Positions 12,472 through 22,392 of a stretch of 64,000 nucleotides of DNA are shown in pieces. Made by a program: the position numbers and the translations under genes. Position 1 is the first letter of the stretch. The number at the start of each line of letters is the position of its first letter. Source of the DNA: Platerodrilus igneus (taxonomy: Eukaryota; Arthropoda; Insecta; Coleoptera; Lycidae); assembly GCA_036346225.1 (NCBI GenBank), contig JARFIW010001665.1, forward strand, positions 124,001 through 188,000. The letters run 5' to 3'. The notes under the pieces were generated by a model, which was not told the origin of the DNA, did not search any database, and worked only from the letters and a program-made list of their open reading frames with translations.

Positions 12472-13229
12472 TGTTACGTGCCAAATTGGCCCTTAAAAAT
12501 GTTTTAGTTTAATTTTGATGTGCGGAAGTTTCGCGCCATAAATTCAAAAGACGCGGTGCGCGTATTTCCGTTACGTCACAGTGCGTTTGCGCCAGATCGC
12601 GCGACGCGAGTGGAGTAGGGACAAAGTGGGGTTTTTCCTGTGCTCTCTGTAACGTGGCTTATTTGCCTGAACCTTCGAGTGGAGTAGACGCTTTAGGTAT
12701 CGTATCGTGCCTTGTTTTTATCTAAGTAGATTCCCTTGCCTAATTGTCTTTGTTTGTCGCCCCTTATACCTGGTTTCCTGTCCATTCCCTACATAGGTAG
12801 GAGTGATAAATTTGTAGCCTTGGACTTACCGCTTCCACGCCGGAGCAGCCCACGACCCTAGACGAGCCGGATGTCCATGCTCCGCCAACAGCACCGGAGC
12901 AGTCACCATCTTTAATCACTCAGGGATGGCGCCCTGATGGACTTTAATAGAGGCCAACTTTAGCTCAACTCCGCAGGACGTTCGGATTTCTGATGTAAGT
13001 ACTCCATTGTTTAATTTGTTCGCTGATATGAACTATTGTCTTAAATTTATATTTCCGATAATTGCGTAGTTAATTTGTGCATTGGTGACGTCATTGATAG
13101 ATGGACGCCCCGAAATCTGTACAAGATTAGCGTTACCAACCGCCCGTGACGTCGCTTATTTCGCGCTTGCGCGATGTATTTATCGACGTTTTAAAACTGT
13201 AAGAATTTGACAATTTTTTAACGGTAAGA
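12472..13229 (+). mobile_element. Solo LTR F, AACC target duplication
   Basis: The 758 bp insert starts TGTTACGTGCC and ends ACGGTAAGA, flanked by AACC at 12468-12471 and 13230-13233. It is close to LTRs B and D, with the CCTACATAGGTAGG block near 12790 and GTAAGTACTCC near 12995. Confidence 0.9.
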
Positions 13230-13728
13230 AACCACCAAATTTTAAATTATCTTTAGTTATTTTTATCTTATTCGGTTGGTAATTTTGCAAGGAGGCTATG
13301 ATGTCAATTAAACTTGTTGAAACTGTCACTTTGAATAGTTGTTTGTTTGCTTTCTACTTGACCATGCTATTTTAAATCTAGTGTAATTTAAATTTCCTTT
13401 ACGAAAAGTAGTGTTGTGTATATTTGAAATGTGTTTGATAATTACTACTTAACCTAACTTGTGAGTGAATTGAATTTTACTTTGTTATTTATAGATAATT
13501 TACTGCTGTAATTGCTCCATTTGTCATTACTTATGCTAAAATTATTTAAAACCACATTAAATTGGGTTAAATACTTATCTTGAACTTGAATTTTTTTCTA
13601 GATTATTAAAACTTGTTTTTTCAGTTCTAAATTTCAGTACAACTACTATATCTGTAACTGGTATTTATTAAACTAAACTTAAATAATTAACTAAATTTTA
13701 AGGATTTCATTTTAATCAAAGAAGTATA

Positions 13729-13896
13729 ATGAATTCATTACACCTTAAGTCTTTCGAAACAATCTTTGAACATGAATCACGCAGTATCCAACCTGCGTCG
13801 AATCAAAACGAGAAACGTTTGCAATTAAAGGCCGTACTAGCACAGGAAGCTGGCAGACAATTAATTGTCAATAATATCGTACAACTAAAATGTTAG
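13729..13896 (+). CDS. Small hypothetical ORF of 449 bp unit, copy 1
   Basis: A 55-residue frame beginning MNSLHLKSFETIFEHESRS, followed by a Gln/Glu-rich stretch and ending in VQLKC. The same frame is preserved in copies 2 and 3 with almost no change, but so is the surrounding non-coding sequence, so conservation does not prove coding. The composition is ordinary soluble and helix-prone; there is no signal peptide or membrane segment. It sits between acceptor-like and donor-like sites, so it could be a 5' exon of a host gene whose stop lies before the donor, or a non-coding exon. I do not recognise the family. Confidence 0.3.
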   Translation: MNSLHLKSFETIFEHESRSIQPASNQNEKRLQLKAVLAQEAGRQLIVNNIVQLKC

Positions 13897-14177
13897 TTTG
13901 GGGATAGATTATATTTCTATCCAGTAAGTATTGTTATTTATAAATAATTTACTACTGTAATTGCTCCATTTGTCATTCCTTATGCTAAAATAATTAAAAA
14001 CCACATTAAATTGGGTTAAATACTTATCTTGAACTTGAATTTTTTTCTAGATTATTAAAATTTGTTTTTTCAGTACGAAATTTCAGTACAACTACTATAT
14101 CTGTAACTGGTATTTATTAAACTAAACTTAAATAATTAACTAAATTTTAAGGATTTCATTTTAATCAAAGAAGTATA

Positions 14178-14345
14178 ATGAATTCATTACACCTTAAGTC
14201 TTTCGAAACAATCTTTGAACATAAATCACGCAGTATCCAACCTGCGTCGAATCAAAACGAGAAACGTTTGCAATTAAAGGCCGTACTAGCACAGGAAGCT
14301 GGCAGACAATTAATTGTCAATAATATCGTACAACTAAAATGTTAG
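14178..14345 (+). CDS. Small hypothetical ORF of 449 bp unit, copy 2
   Basis: Same 55-residue frame as copy 1, with a Glu-to-Lys change near residue 16 (EHES to EHKS). It has the same start context (AAGTATAATG) and the same TAG stop just ahead of the donor-like GTAAGT. Confidence 0.3.
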   Translation: MNSLHLKSFETIFEHKSRSIQPASNQNEKRLQLKAVLAQEAGRQLIVNNIVQLKC

Positions 14346-14626
14346 TTTGGGGATAGATTATATTTCTATCCAGTAAGTATTGTTATTTATAAATAATTTA
14401 CTACTGTAATTGCTCCATTTGTCATTCCTTATGCTAAAATAATTAAAAACCACATTAAATTGGGTTAAATACTTATCTTGAACTTGAATTTTTTTCTAGA
14501 TTATTAAAATTTGTTTTTTCAGTACGAAATTTCAGTACAACTACTATATCTGTAACTGGTATTTATTAAACTAAACTTAAATAATTAACTAAATTTTAAG
14601 GATTTCATTTTAATCAAAAAAGTATA

Positions 14627-14845
14627 ATGAATTCATTACACCTTAAGTCTTTCGAAACAATCTTTGAACATGAGTCACGCAGTATCCAACCTGCGTCGAA
14701 TCAAAACGAGAAACGTTTGCAATTAAAGGCCGTACTAGCACAGGAAGCTGGCAGACAATTAATTGTCAATAATATCGTACAACTGAAAACTGAAAACACG
14801 ATGGCATTGGTATACCACCCCCGAGAGAAACTTCTGATTGTTTAA
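14627..14845 (+). CDS. Small hypothetical ORF of 449 bp unit, copy 3, chimeric 3' end
   Basis: The first 53 or so codons equal copies 1 and 2. After base 14785 the frame runs into the truncated antisense end of LINE X, which replaces the normal last two codons and stop with about 19 foreign residues and a new stop at 14843-14845. The tail is therefore reverse-complement LINE RNase H sequence, not a natural C-terminus. Confidence 0.25.
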   Translation: MNSLHLKSFETIFEHESRSIQPASNQNEKRLQLKAVLAQEAGRQLIVNNIVQLKTENTMALVYHPREKLLIV

Positions 14846-17834
14846 GCTCAGAAGAACTGCTTTACTATCGCTCAAGATACGTATAGCTTTGTTTTGGATT
14901 TTACGTTCCAGTATGACGTTAGCGCCATGCATGATGGCTATGGCCTCCGCTTAGAAGACAGTTACCAGCCTGCCCAGCGCAACAATTTCATGAAGGTTTA
15001 GGTCATCGGAGAAAATGCCTGCCCCGGTACCTTCATTTGTTTTGTAACCATCTGTGTAGATGAAGATCTCCGTTACGGAGGCGTCCTCAGTGTTTAGACA
15101 AATCCCAAAGCGCTTCCTGGAAATCATTATGGGTGCGATCGAATCAACCACTCCTCCCAAGATAGGGGTGTTCTGCACCGCCTCTCTTAGTATGTTGTGG
15201 TGTCTACCACCGCCTCCCTTATCGATCCATAGACCTTTGAACCGCAGCCTCATTGCCGCTCTCAAAGCCATCTCCTCCACATGTAGGTCCAGCGGAGTGA
15301 GGCCTAGGATGGCTTCTAAGGCTGCAGTAGATGTGGAACGCATTGCACCTGTAATGTTTAGACAGGCCACTCTTTGGATATGAGTAAGATCTTTGACTGT
15401 ATGGGCCAGTCTGGTACTGGGCCACCAGACTACAGCGCCATAGCAGAGCATCGGCCTCACTACCATAATGGATAGCCACAGGACAGCCTTTGGTGGAAGA
15501 CCCCAAAGTTTGCCTATGGCACGTTTGCATTGCCAGAACACTTGGTTGGCTTTGCTAGTTTTCATTTGTAGGTGTTTGGCCCAGTTCAGCTTCTTATCAA
15601 GTATAATCCCCAGATACTTGACTTCTTCTGATAAAGGCAGAGAAGTTTGGAAGAGCATTGGCAATTTGGTTACCGTCTGCTTCCTTTTATTGGAAAACAA
15701 CACAGCGCCGTTTTGTTGGGGTTGATGGTTAAAAAGTTATCGGAGTACCAGAGCTCCGTGATCCTTAGTGCTGCTTGCATCAAATTCCACAGCACCTGTT
15801 CGAATTTGCCGACTATTAGGATAGCTATGTCGTCGGCGTAACCTATCGTGTAGAAACCTGCCTCATTAAGACGTTGGAGAAGGCCGTCCACTACTAAATT
15901 CTATAGTAGCGGTGACAGCACGCCCCCCTGGGGACAGCCTTTATCCACCACCCTAATTACTGAGGTTTTCCCCACATTGATGTGTACCCGTCGACATCGC
16001 AGAATCTGCATGGTAAACTGCCGAAGGGTGTCCTCAGCTCCATGTGTCCGTAGAGCTTTATCGATGCTTGCGAAAGTGGTTTCGCTGAACGCACCCTCAA
16101 TATCAATAAATGCGCCTAGGCGGACATTTTATTATCTAGGGTTTTTTCAATCCGTCCTACAACAGCATGGAGGGCAGATTTCGTTGATTTTCCTGGTATG
16201 AAGGCGTGTTGATTTGGGTGAAGTGGATAAGTAAGCATTATCCTCTCCCTAATATCATTGTCGCACAGTCTCTCGTCTTTATCAAAAAAGACGTGAGACT
16301 GATCGGTCTGTAGGATTTAGCCTGGGAGTAGTCTTTCCGGCCTGGTTTAGGAATGAAGACAATTCTAACCTCTCTCCAACTGCTGGGGATGTATCTAAAA
16401 GCAATACAGCCCCTAAAATGTACTACAGGGAACGGTGTCAGCCTCTCCACTCCCCACTGTAGTAGGGCCGGGAAGATGCCATCCCTTCCAGGGGACTTAA
16501 ACGGTTTGAGAGTTGAGATAGCCCATTTAATTTTCCTTTCATCCACTACCCGGTTTGAAACCTCCCAGTCGGCCCCGTTAGGGGCCGAGCTGGGTTGATC
16601 CACCCTGTATGACAAAGGTTGTGTAACACTACCTGGAAAGTGCGTGTCCGCGAGTAACCTGTTTCTGCCTCGTTGGTGGTGTATGTACCATCCACACGTT
16701 TCAGACAACATGGTTGATGATGAGGGTCTTTGGACAAAATCCTGGTAATGCGAGAGATTGCATTGGTAGACTCGACTGAGTTTCAGAAGGTCTTCCATGA
16801 GTCTCTCTGTCGTCTTCTAATTGTCGTTTTGTATAGTCGCTGGTGGCTTTTATACGCCTCCCAGTCAGCCATACTTCTGGTGTTCTTTGCCTTATTAAAC
16901 AGTTTGCCCAGGGTCTTTTTCAGCTTCTGTAGCTCCGCGCCCCACCATGGGGTAATGGAGCGAGTAGAATCTGTCCTGACCGGGCATGCCTGTTCAAAGG
17001 ACTCTACGATGGAGTTTTGTAGAGAGACCGAGTATCTCTGTAGCTCTTCTATTGTGTTTGGGTTGCCAGTACCTTGTGATGTCAAAAGGCGTTGCTCCAA
17101 ACTGTCTAGGTAGACAGACCTGTTGGTCGCTTTTGGGTTCCTGTATTCTTTACAGACAGCTACTGCTGCCTTTAAATTAAAACTTAACAATCTGTGATCT
17201 GACAGTGTCGCTTTAGGCGTCACCTGCCAGTTCAAGATATGCCTTGAAATGCCTGACGATGCCAGGGTTAAGTCGATGACTGTCTGGAAACGAGATGTCA
17301 CAAACGTGGGTTCGCTGCCCCAGTTAAGAATCTCCAGATTCTTACTCAATATATACTCGAGTAGTACTTTTCCACTGGGGTTTGTATTTGCGCTACCCCA
17401 TACCACATGGTGCACGTTGGAATCGCATCCGATAATCAGATGCTTTTGTGCCTATCACAGTGGTCAATGACTGCCGTCAACTCCGGAGGAGGTGGGTCAT
17501 GGTCAATTGAAAAATAGGCTGAGACCAAGATTATGTCAGTAATTCCTCCCATCCTACATGTGATCTGTACGGCTGTGACGTCACGGCCACTCAGTTGTGG
17601 CAGGAGGAGAGCATTTATGTGCCTGGGTATGTAGATGCATGCCCTAGGCTTAGGTTGGTTACTAGCCGCAAAGATAGTACCATTTAGGCTTCCTAGTCCC
17701 GAGATTCCTGAGCATACCACCCAGGGTTCTTGGATAAGGGCAATGGCCTGGTTATTGCTCAAGTGTCTGCATAACGATGTTGCAGCCGCCCGGCAATGTT
17801 GCAGGTTTAGTTGTATAAAGTTTAGTCCCGCCAT
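14797..17834 (-). pseudogene. LINE X copy 2 ORF2: endonuclease, reverse transcriptase, RNase H
   Basis: ORF2 starts at 17834 (MAGLNFIQLNLQHCR), an apurinic-like endonuclease beginning, with the IQEPW block near 17725. A frameshift near 17440 precedes the rest of the endonuclease, including GCDSNVHH-like, FVTSR and SDHR blocks (17415-17190). The linker and RT follow, with a shift near 16790; the RPISLTSFL block is at about 16300 and the YADD catalytic box is intact at 15829-15840. The thumb block YLGIILDKKLNWAKHL is near 15620, and the RNase H start IYTDGYKT is at about 15055. Frameshifts near 16270, 15690 and 14950 kill it. The 3' end is lost at 14797 by a junction with the 449 bp repeats, unusual because TPRT normally truncates the 5' end. 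Confidence 0.85.
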
Positions 17835-18093
17835 TGGTCTGTGATGGGTTAAACTTGCTTATCAAGTCTCACTGGGCGGGCTGTCCAGTGATGCTTCACT
17901 GTACTCCTCCGCAAGCCATCCCACTAGCAGCGGATCAGAGTCTGCTGTGTCCATCTAACTGCTTGACGCAGTCGATGGTTCGCCTACCTCAGCCTCCTGA
18001 GGTTGCTGTAAGAGCGGAGCTCGCTTTAGCTGCTCAGGAGGTGGACGTTGAGCCTGCTTTTGCGCGGCAGCCGGTTGGGCTGCCTCTGCGGCA

Positions 18094-18559
18094 TGTAATC
18101 ATAATATAAATCAGTTAGGGAATGATAGGGAAAGCTAGGGATGAATTTAAATTAGTTAGCTAGATTTGGATAGTTTTAAGACGACCCTTCAGGTCGCACT
18201 GGTAAGTAGAACCGGCGTCTGCTATCCGGTATTACGGATCCCTCCCCCTCTTATTTTTTGCTTGTATTCTTGTTGATCGGGTATACTCCAAAGTCAGCGC
18301 TAGGGATGCCATTATTTACAACCATGTTTTCAGTTTTTTTTTTAGTTTGTTTCAGTTGGTCAGATTTTTATGTTTGTTAGATTGTTAGAGCTTGTTAGGT
18401 TTGTTAGATTTTTATTTAGTTTTTATTTAGGGTGGATCAAATATGAAGTTAGTATAAATTAGAAGCACGTCATTTTTCGCGTTTAAACCCAATGTAGTAC
18501 CTCCGGGTGGAGCATTGGGGACGTGGCCGCAAGTATAGCGGCCCTAATTCAAATTATAA
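18094..18559 (+). mobile_element. Element P: 5'-truncated LINE 3' end or SINE, 13 bp target duplication
   Basis: The 466 bp insert lies in LINE X ORF1, flanked by TGCCTCTGCGGCA at 18081-18093 and 18560-18572. Its 3' end is rich in dyads: a CCAATG...CATTGG pair around 18493-18522 and a GGCCGC-loop-GCGGCC hairpin at about 18524-18542, followed by ATTCAAATTATAA. No protein motif is visible in the 466 bp. Long, perfect target duplications and a defined 3' end indicate target-primed reverse transcription. Confidence 0.75.
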
Positions 18560-18785
18560 TGCCTCTGCGGCAGGTTGCGATTTTTGTATTTTGAGATTTA
18601 GTGAGGTGAGCTTGTAGTGTAGCTTGCCTCCCTTTCTGTTGATAGTCTCCCTCACGTCTTCCCCAACGCCAAAGACTATCAGCCTCCCTGGAGGTTGATC
18701 TCTTGTGGCGGTGTGGTAGACGCACCACTTGGATGTGTCAGCCCAGGGGTTCTGTACACGCAGACGCCTTTGGACAACATCCATG

Positions 18786-19115
18786 TCTTCCGGGGGCCGT
18801 TCATTTACTTTTTCTAATGCTCCACCAGTAGGTACTACATTGGCCAGGAGGCGAGTTTTTTGTTGCCTGGAAATTTAGAATTGTTGCCGAACCCTTACCG
18901 TTCCAGGCAAGGTAGCGATCTTTAACGTGCGTGACAACACTCACACACGGGACCTCCATTTAACCTCTCATCCGAACGAGGGCATAATTTTTGTGAAAAA
19001 TGCTCACCTGCCATTTTTCAAGCAGTCGACCGTGTCGGGATTTGAACCCGGTACCTTGGGATCCGTAGTCTTACGCTTACTACATTGATCCACGGCGACG
19101 CCTCTTCCGGGGGCC
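18786..19115 (-). mobile_element. tRNA-Arg-derived SINE with 13 bp target duplication
   Basis: The insert 18799-19102 is flanked by TCTTCCGGGGGCC at 18786-18798 and 19103-19115. Read on the minus strand, its first 75 bases resemble a tRNA: the anticodon-loop region GACTACGGATC matches tRNA-Arg(ACG), and GGGTTCAAATCCCG is a good RNA polymerase III B box. The body contains CACGCACGTTAAAGATCGC, resembling a conserved SINE core. The 3' end carries CCAATGTAGTACCT and GGTGGAGCATT, shared with element P, then an A-rich end. It is inserted in the same orientation as its host LINE ORF1. Confidence 0.8.
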
Positions 19116-19489
19116 CCGAAATCCACAGCGCCGCCTTCAGGAACCTAGGCAACAGTCCCACCTGGACGACTGTAAGGCGTGCAGCCTCCCACAGTAGTGG
19201 GATTGCCAACCGCCTCCGTAATCCATGTTAGGGAGTGGTCATCCTTGCACCATATCCGGAAGATCTCGCCCGAGTACGCCCACCTCCTAAAGGTCGGAGG
19301 AGCGCTATCATTGGGAAGGGCGAACAGATGGTCGTCCAAAGCCTTCTCAATTGCTACTTGCAAGATCCCCGCTTGGGTCTTGCTAATCTTACCCCAAGGG
19401 TTGTTTTTGTCTATGACAGCCACCTGAAGGTGCCTAGCAGCTGCCTTCACGTAGCCGCCAGTGACGGGCTGTTTAGTACTAGTCTGACA

Positions 19490-19590
19490 TTATAATTTGA
19501 ATAACGGCCGCTATACTTGCGGCCACGTCCCCAATCCTCCACCCGGAGGTACTACATTGGGTTTAAACGCGAAAATAATCGTGCTTCTAA
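19490..19590 (-). mobile_element. Element P, second copy, 101 bp, 5'-truncated
   Basis: The insert equals the last 101 bases of element P in the opposite orientation, ending in the same ATTCAAATTATAA. It is flanked by a perfect 16 bp duplication, TAGTACTAGTCTGACA, at 19474-19489 and 19591-19606. This confirms that the 3' end of element P is fixed and that copies are 5'-truncated. Confidence 0.85.
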
Positions 19591-20013
19591 TAGTACTAGT
19601 CTGACAGCCCCTCTTCCGCGGTTACCTTGCGGAGGGGTGCTCTCAGATCTGGCTCTTTTCATGTTCCGCGTCTTGGCCTCTGCAGGCCTAGGGGCGGAGG
19701 TTGATGGTTTTGAAGTGGAGGGTGTTTGATTGGCGCCAGGTTGTGTCGTGGATAGGTTAGCCATAGGGCCAGCCTTTTCCACCACACCCTCCTGTGCCGC
19801 CAAACGGGCCCTCCTCATTCTTTTCTGTTCAGCCCCACTGATTTGTTTTCTCTGTGGGCGCTGCTGTTGCCACCCCTCTGGCTTAACCTTCTCCCCACCT
19901 TGGGGCTGATGTTGTTGTTCTTTTCGTTGCAGTTCCTGTGGAACCTGAAACAAAACTTGAGGGGTGTCCGAGGACGCACCCTCTGAATTAACTACATTGA
20001 CTATAGGATCCAT

Positions 20014-20715
20014 GTTTTTAAAAAATAATGTTCTTCCCAGCTCCCCACCCACCGCGCAGCCCAAGTTTGGGGTGTGTAAAAACAACACCAGGGCTATCAG
20101 GAAGATATAGCTCCCCGTAAGATGACTGACGTACGAGCCCGCATACCGCTTTGTAGCAGCATGCATGTAGCATGTGCTGCTCACCCACAGTACCGGCTGC
20201 ACGCCCTTCACCTCCAAGAGCTCACCCAGTCGGCAGTCTGACCCGACGACACAGCCGATTGATCGAGATGGGTTAGTCTCGACCCCCCGTCTAGGTGAAA
20301 TCTGGGCCAAAGTGGCGTGTTGCCAGACACTAAGGATCTAACCGCCTCAGGTGTGGCTCAACCACCAGGATCCCATCATCCGACCGACACGGGTCGCCTC
20401 GCACGGCACAAACACGAGGTGACCTAGACCCCTGTGCAGACCGCTACCTGCCCATGTAGCAGTAGGGGTTTGGTGGTTTGGTCCGCGATGTGAGACTAAC
20501 CTAAACCATCATCATGCGGGGTTTAGTCCGCATTGACGTACACTCGTTCCCCCGTATATTGTAGGTTTTATGCTACTCAGCGCTCTGAATCACTACGAGT
20601 GCTAAGCTTATTCTGTCACACAACCCGATGGCAGCTAACGATTACTCGTACGGTGACACTGGGTCCCCCCTATCCGCCACCTGGGGACGCTCCCGATGAG
20701 TAGTCACCAACCACA
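20014..20715 (-). mobile_element. Presumed 5' UTR of LINE X copy 2
   Basis: GC-richer sequence between the ORF1 start and the array-like spacer. It contains open frame in the ORF1 phase up to 20310 without clear domain content and several CATCATGCGGG-type dyads near 20510. The 5' boundary is set at 20715 because the next bases (GTAAGGGCCGTTTTG) belong to the spacer found in the 519 bp array. Confidence 0.5.
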
Positions 20716-21480
20716 CGGGTAAGGGCCGTTTTGTTGTATATACTAATAGGTAGTGCGTGCACGCAATACTGCTTGTGTCGTGTCCCAGCATTCCTTGTGA
20801 ACAACTGTGCTAAGTTGCAGCTGTGTAGATAACCTGTACGATCTGTTGTTACATGCCAAAATTGGCAATGTAGCATGTTTTAGATTTCGTTATAATTTAT
20901 AAGTTAATTGCCGCGTATTTTTAAATTAATAATATTAGCTTCCTGCGTTACTGACAGTCGCGCCTGCGCATAGTGAATGCAGGGGTGCGCGAGTGTCGAA
21001 AGCGGGATTAGGCCACGAGACGCGAACCAAGCAACAACTATCTAGTGGCGTGTGTTTTTCTCTTTAGAAAAGGTACGTAGGTTTCTTGTACCTTTATTGT
21101 ACCTGGTACCTTAATTCCTTTCATCCCCCTACGAGTGTAACAGAAGTTACGTTAGGACGGATGGCAATTTGAAAATCAACATGGGTAACCCAACCTTCAA
21201 ATCACCACTGGACCATGAGAATTAAGTTCCGAGATGCCACCACGTGAGTAATTTGATTTTATGTAAATTTGACTTAAATAGCGATTGCATCATTCGTAAA
21301 ACGTGGTCAGTATATGTTATAAAATGGCGGGTAAAATATGCCACGTGTAAGTATAACACTGTTCTGTGTCTTTAAAATGTTCAACATTATCGAATCGCCC
21401 ACCCTGTGCGAGATACAGTCTGTGATACGTTTTCTGACGACAAGAAACCTGTCTGCTGCAGACATTCACCAGTAAATTTG
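20716..21480 (+). repeat. Single-copy homologue of the 519 bp array spacer, carrying LTR G
   Basis: Sequence at 20716-20846 and 21359-21480 is collinear with the non-LTR half of the array unit (TTTTGTTGTATA... to CTGCTGCAGACATT). Here the spacer continues past CAGACATT into CACCAGTAAATTTG instead of an LTR, so it represents the empty site of the LTR found in the array. The left end abuts LINE X. Confidence 0.75.
20847..21358 (+). mobile_element. Solo LTR G, CTGT target duplication
   Basis: The 512 bp insert starts TGTTACATGCCAAAATTGGC and ends GTAAGTATAACA, flanked by CTGT at 20843-20846 and 21359-21362. It is the intact relative of the LTR half of the 519 bp array. A GTGAGTAATTTG donor-like site is at about 21244. 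Confidence 0.9.
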
Positions 21481-21635
21481 TGAAATTTACGGAGCTACTG
21501 CCATGTGTGAAAGCAAAGTGCGATAGGTTATTTAAATTAAAAGTAATGACAGGGAATAACATCTAATCTTTCTAAAACAAGACCTTCGATGAGGAACAAA
21601 TTGGAACAGATTTCGCTTGTGATTTTCTCAAACTT

Positions 21636-22119
21636 TGTTACGTGCCGAAATCGGCACTAAACATTCTCAATTAAGTTTTAATTTGCAAGAATTGGACAGT
21701 GCGTTGGCGCGAGATTGCGCCGACGCGGCGTGAAAGTGGGATGATTTCCAGCATACGTGACGGGACTGGTGATCGAGACGTGAAGAAAAGTAGTGATCTT
21801 GTCGTGTCTTTTTTGTGTTATGCCTTCTCTTGATTACCCTACATATAGGAAGAAGACCATTGAATTTGGGCTCGACCAGGGCCAACAATCACCCACACCC
21901 GAAGAAGATTCAACGGAGCTCCGCTGCGCTGGAGTCGCTCTACAGTTTATGTGAGTACCCTTTTGGGTTTTCCTTAAAATTAGTATAACTTTTTAATATG
22001 TTGTAATAATTTGAATATTGCGTGACGTAATATTTTATTTGCGCGTCATATCGCAATTATTTAACATTGCTACCAACTGACTGTAGTGGCGCGCGCACCG
22101 CACCGGCGGGACTATAATA
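21636..22119 (+). mobile_element. Solo LTR H, ACTT target duplication
   Basis: The 484 bp insert starts TGTTACGTGCCGAAATCGGC and ends GGGACTATAATA, flanked by ACTT at 21632-21635 and 22120-22123. It has the CCCTACATATAGGAAGAAG block near 21840 and GTGAGTACCC near 21950. Confidence 0.85.
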
Positions 22120-22392
22120 ACTTATCAGGATTAGAGATTGCAAGTAGGTCAAAACGGTGTTTTACATGTATTAGTTTAGATCCAACGTGTACTAATTCCA
22201 ATTTTGTAGGACTTTGATCTATCGAACAAAGTAGCCGGCGTTGATCCTGTGTGAGAGCGGAGATTATACCACGAGCATATACCTCAAAACATAGTTCCCT
22301 CGACTTCAAATAGAGGTGATTCCTATTTATATATTTTTTTTAAAACAAGTTAGCTTAAATATTGTTAACTTTACTCAGTTAAGTGTGCAGGT

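Larger units (their letters stand above)
13480..14785 (+). repeat. Three near-identical 449 bp direct repeats with exon-like layout
   Basis: The unit starts at about 13480, 13931 and 14380; the ATG in it recurs at 13729, 14178 and 14627, exactly 449 bp apart. Each unit reads: pyrimidine-rich tract ending TTTTTTCAG (acceptor-like), a short AT-rich leader, an ATG reading frame, its TAG stop, then CTATCCA-GTAAGTATTG (strong donor-like). The third unit is cut at about 14785 where the minus-strand LINE X begins. Differences between units are few. Confidence 0.85.
17955..20013 (-). pseudogene. LINE X copy 2 ORF1 (gag-like, DUF4780-type), interrupted by three insertions
   Basis: The frame starts at 20013 (MDPIVNVVNSEG) and its first 150 residues are Gln/Lys/Pro-rich. 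After the insertion at 19490-19590 the globular part follows (about 19450-19150), with AAARHLQVAVID, PPTFRRWAYSGEIFRIWC and LTWI landmarks. After the SINE at 18799-19102 comes VVQRRLRVQNPWADTSKW, a segment I associate with the DUF4780 domain of LINE ORF1 proteins. After the insert at 18094-18559 the tail is Gln/Pro/Ala-rich and stops at TAG 17955-17957, 121 bp before ORF2. There is also a frameshift near 19145. The family name is from memory of its motif, not from a search. Confidence 0.7.

Noticed and set aside
19020..19100. Functional tRNA-Arg gene
   Set aside because: The B box and anticodon-loop region are tRNA-like, but the acceptor stem does not pair well and the sequence is the head of a SINE with its own target duplications.
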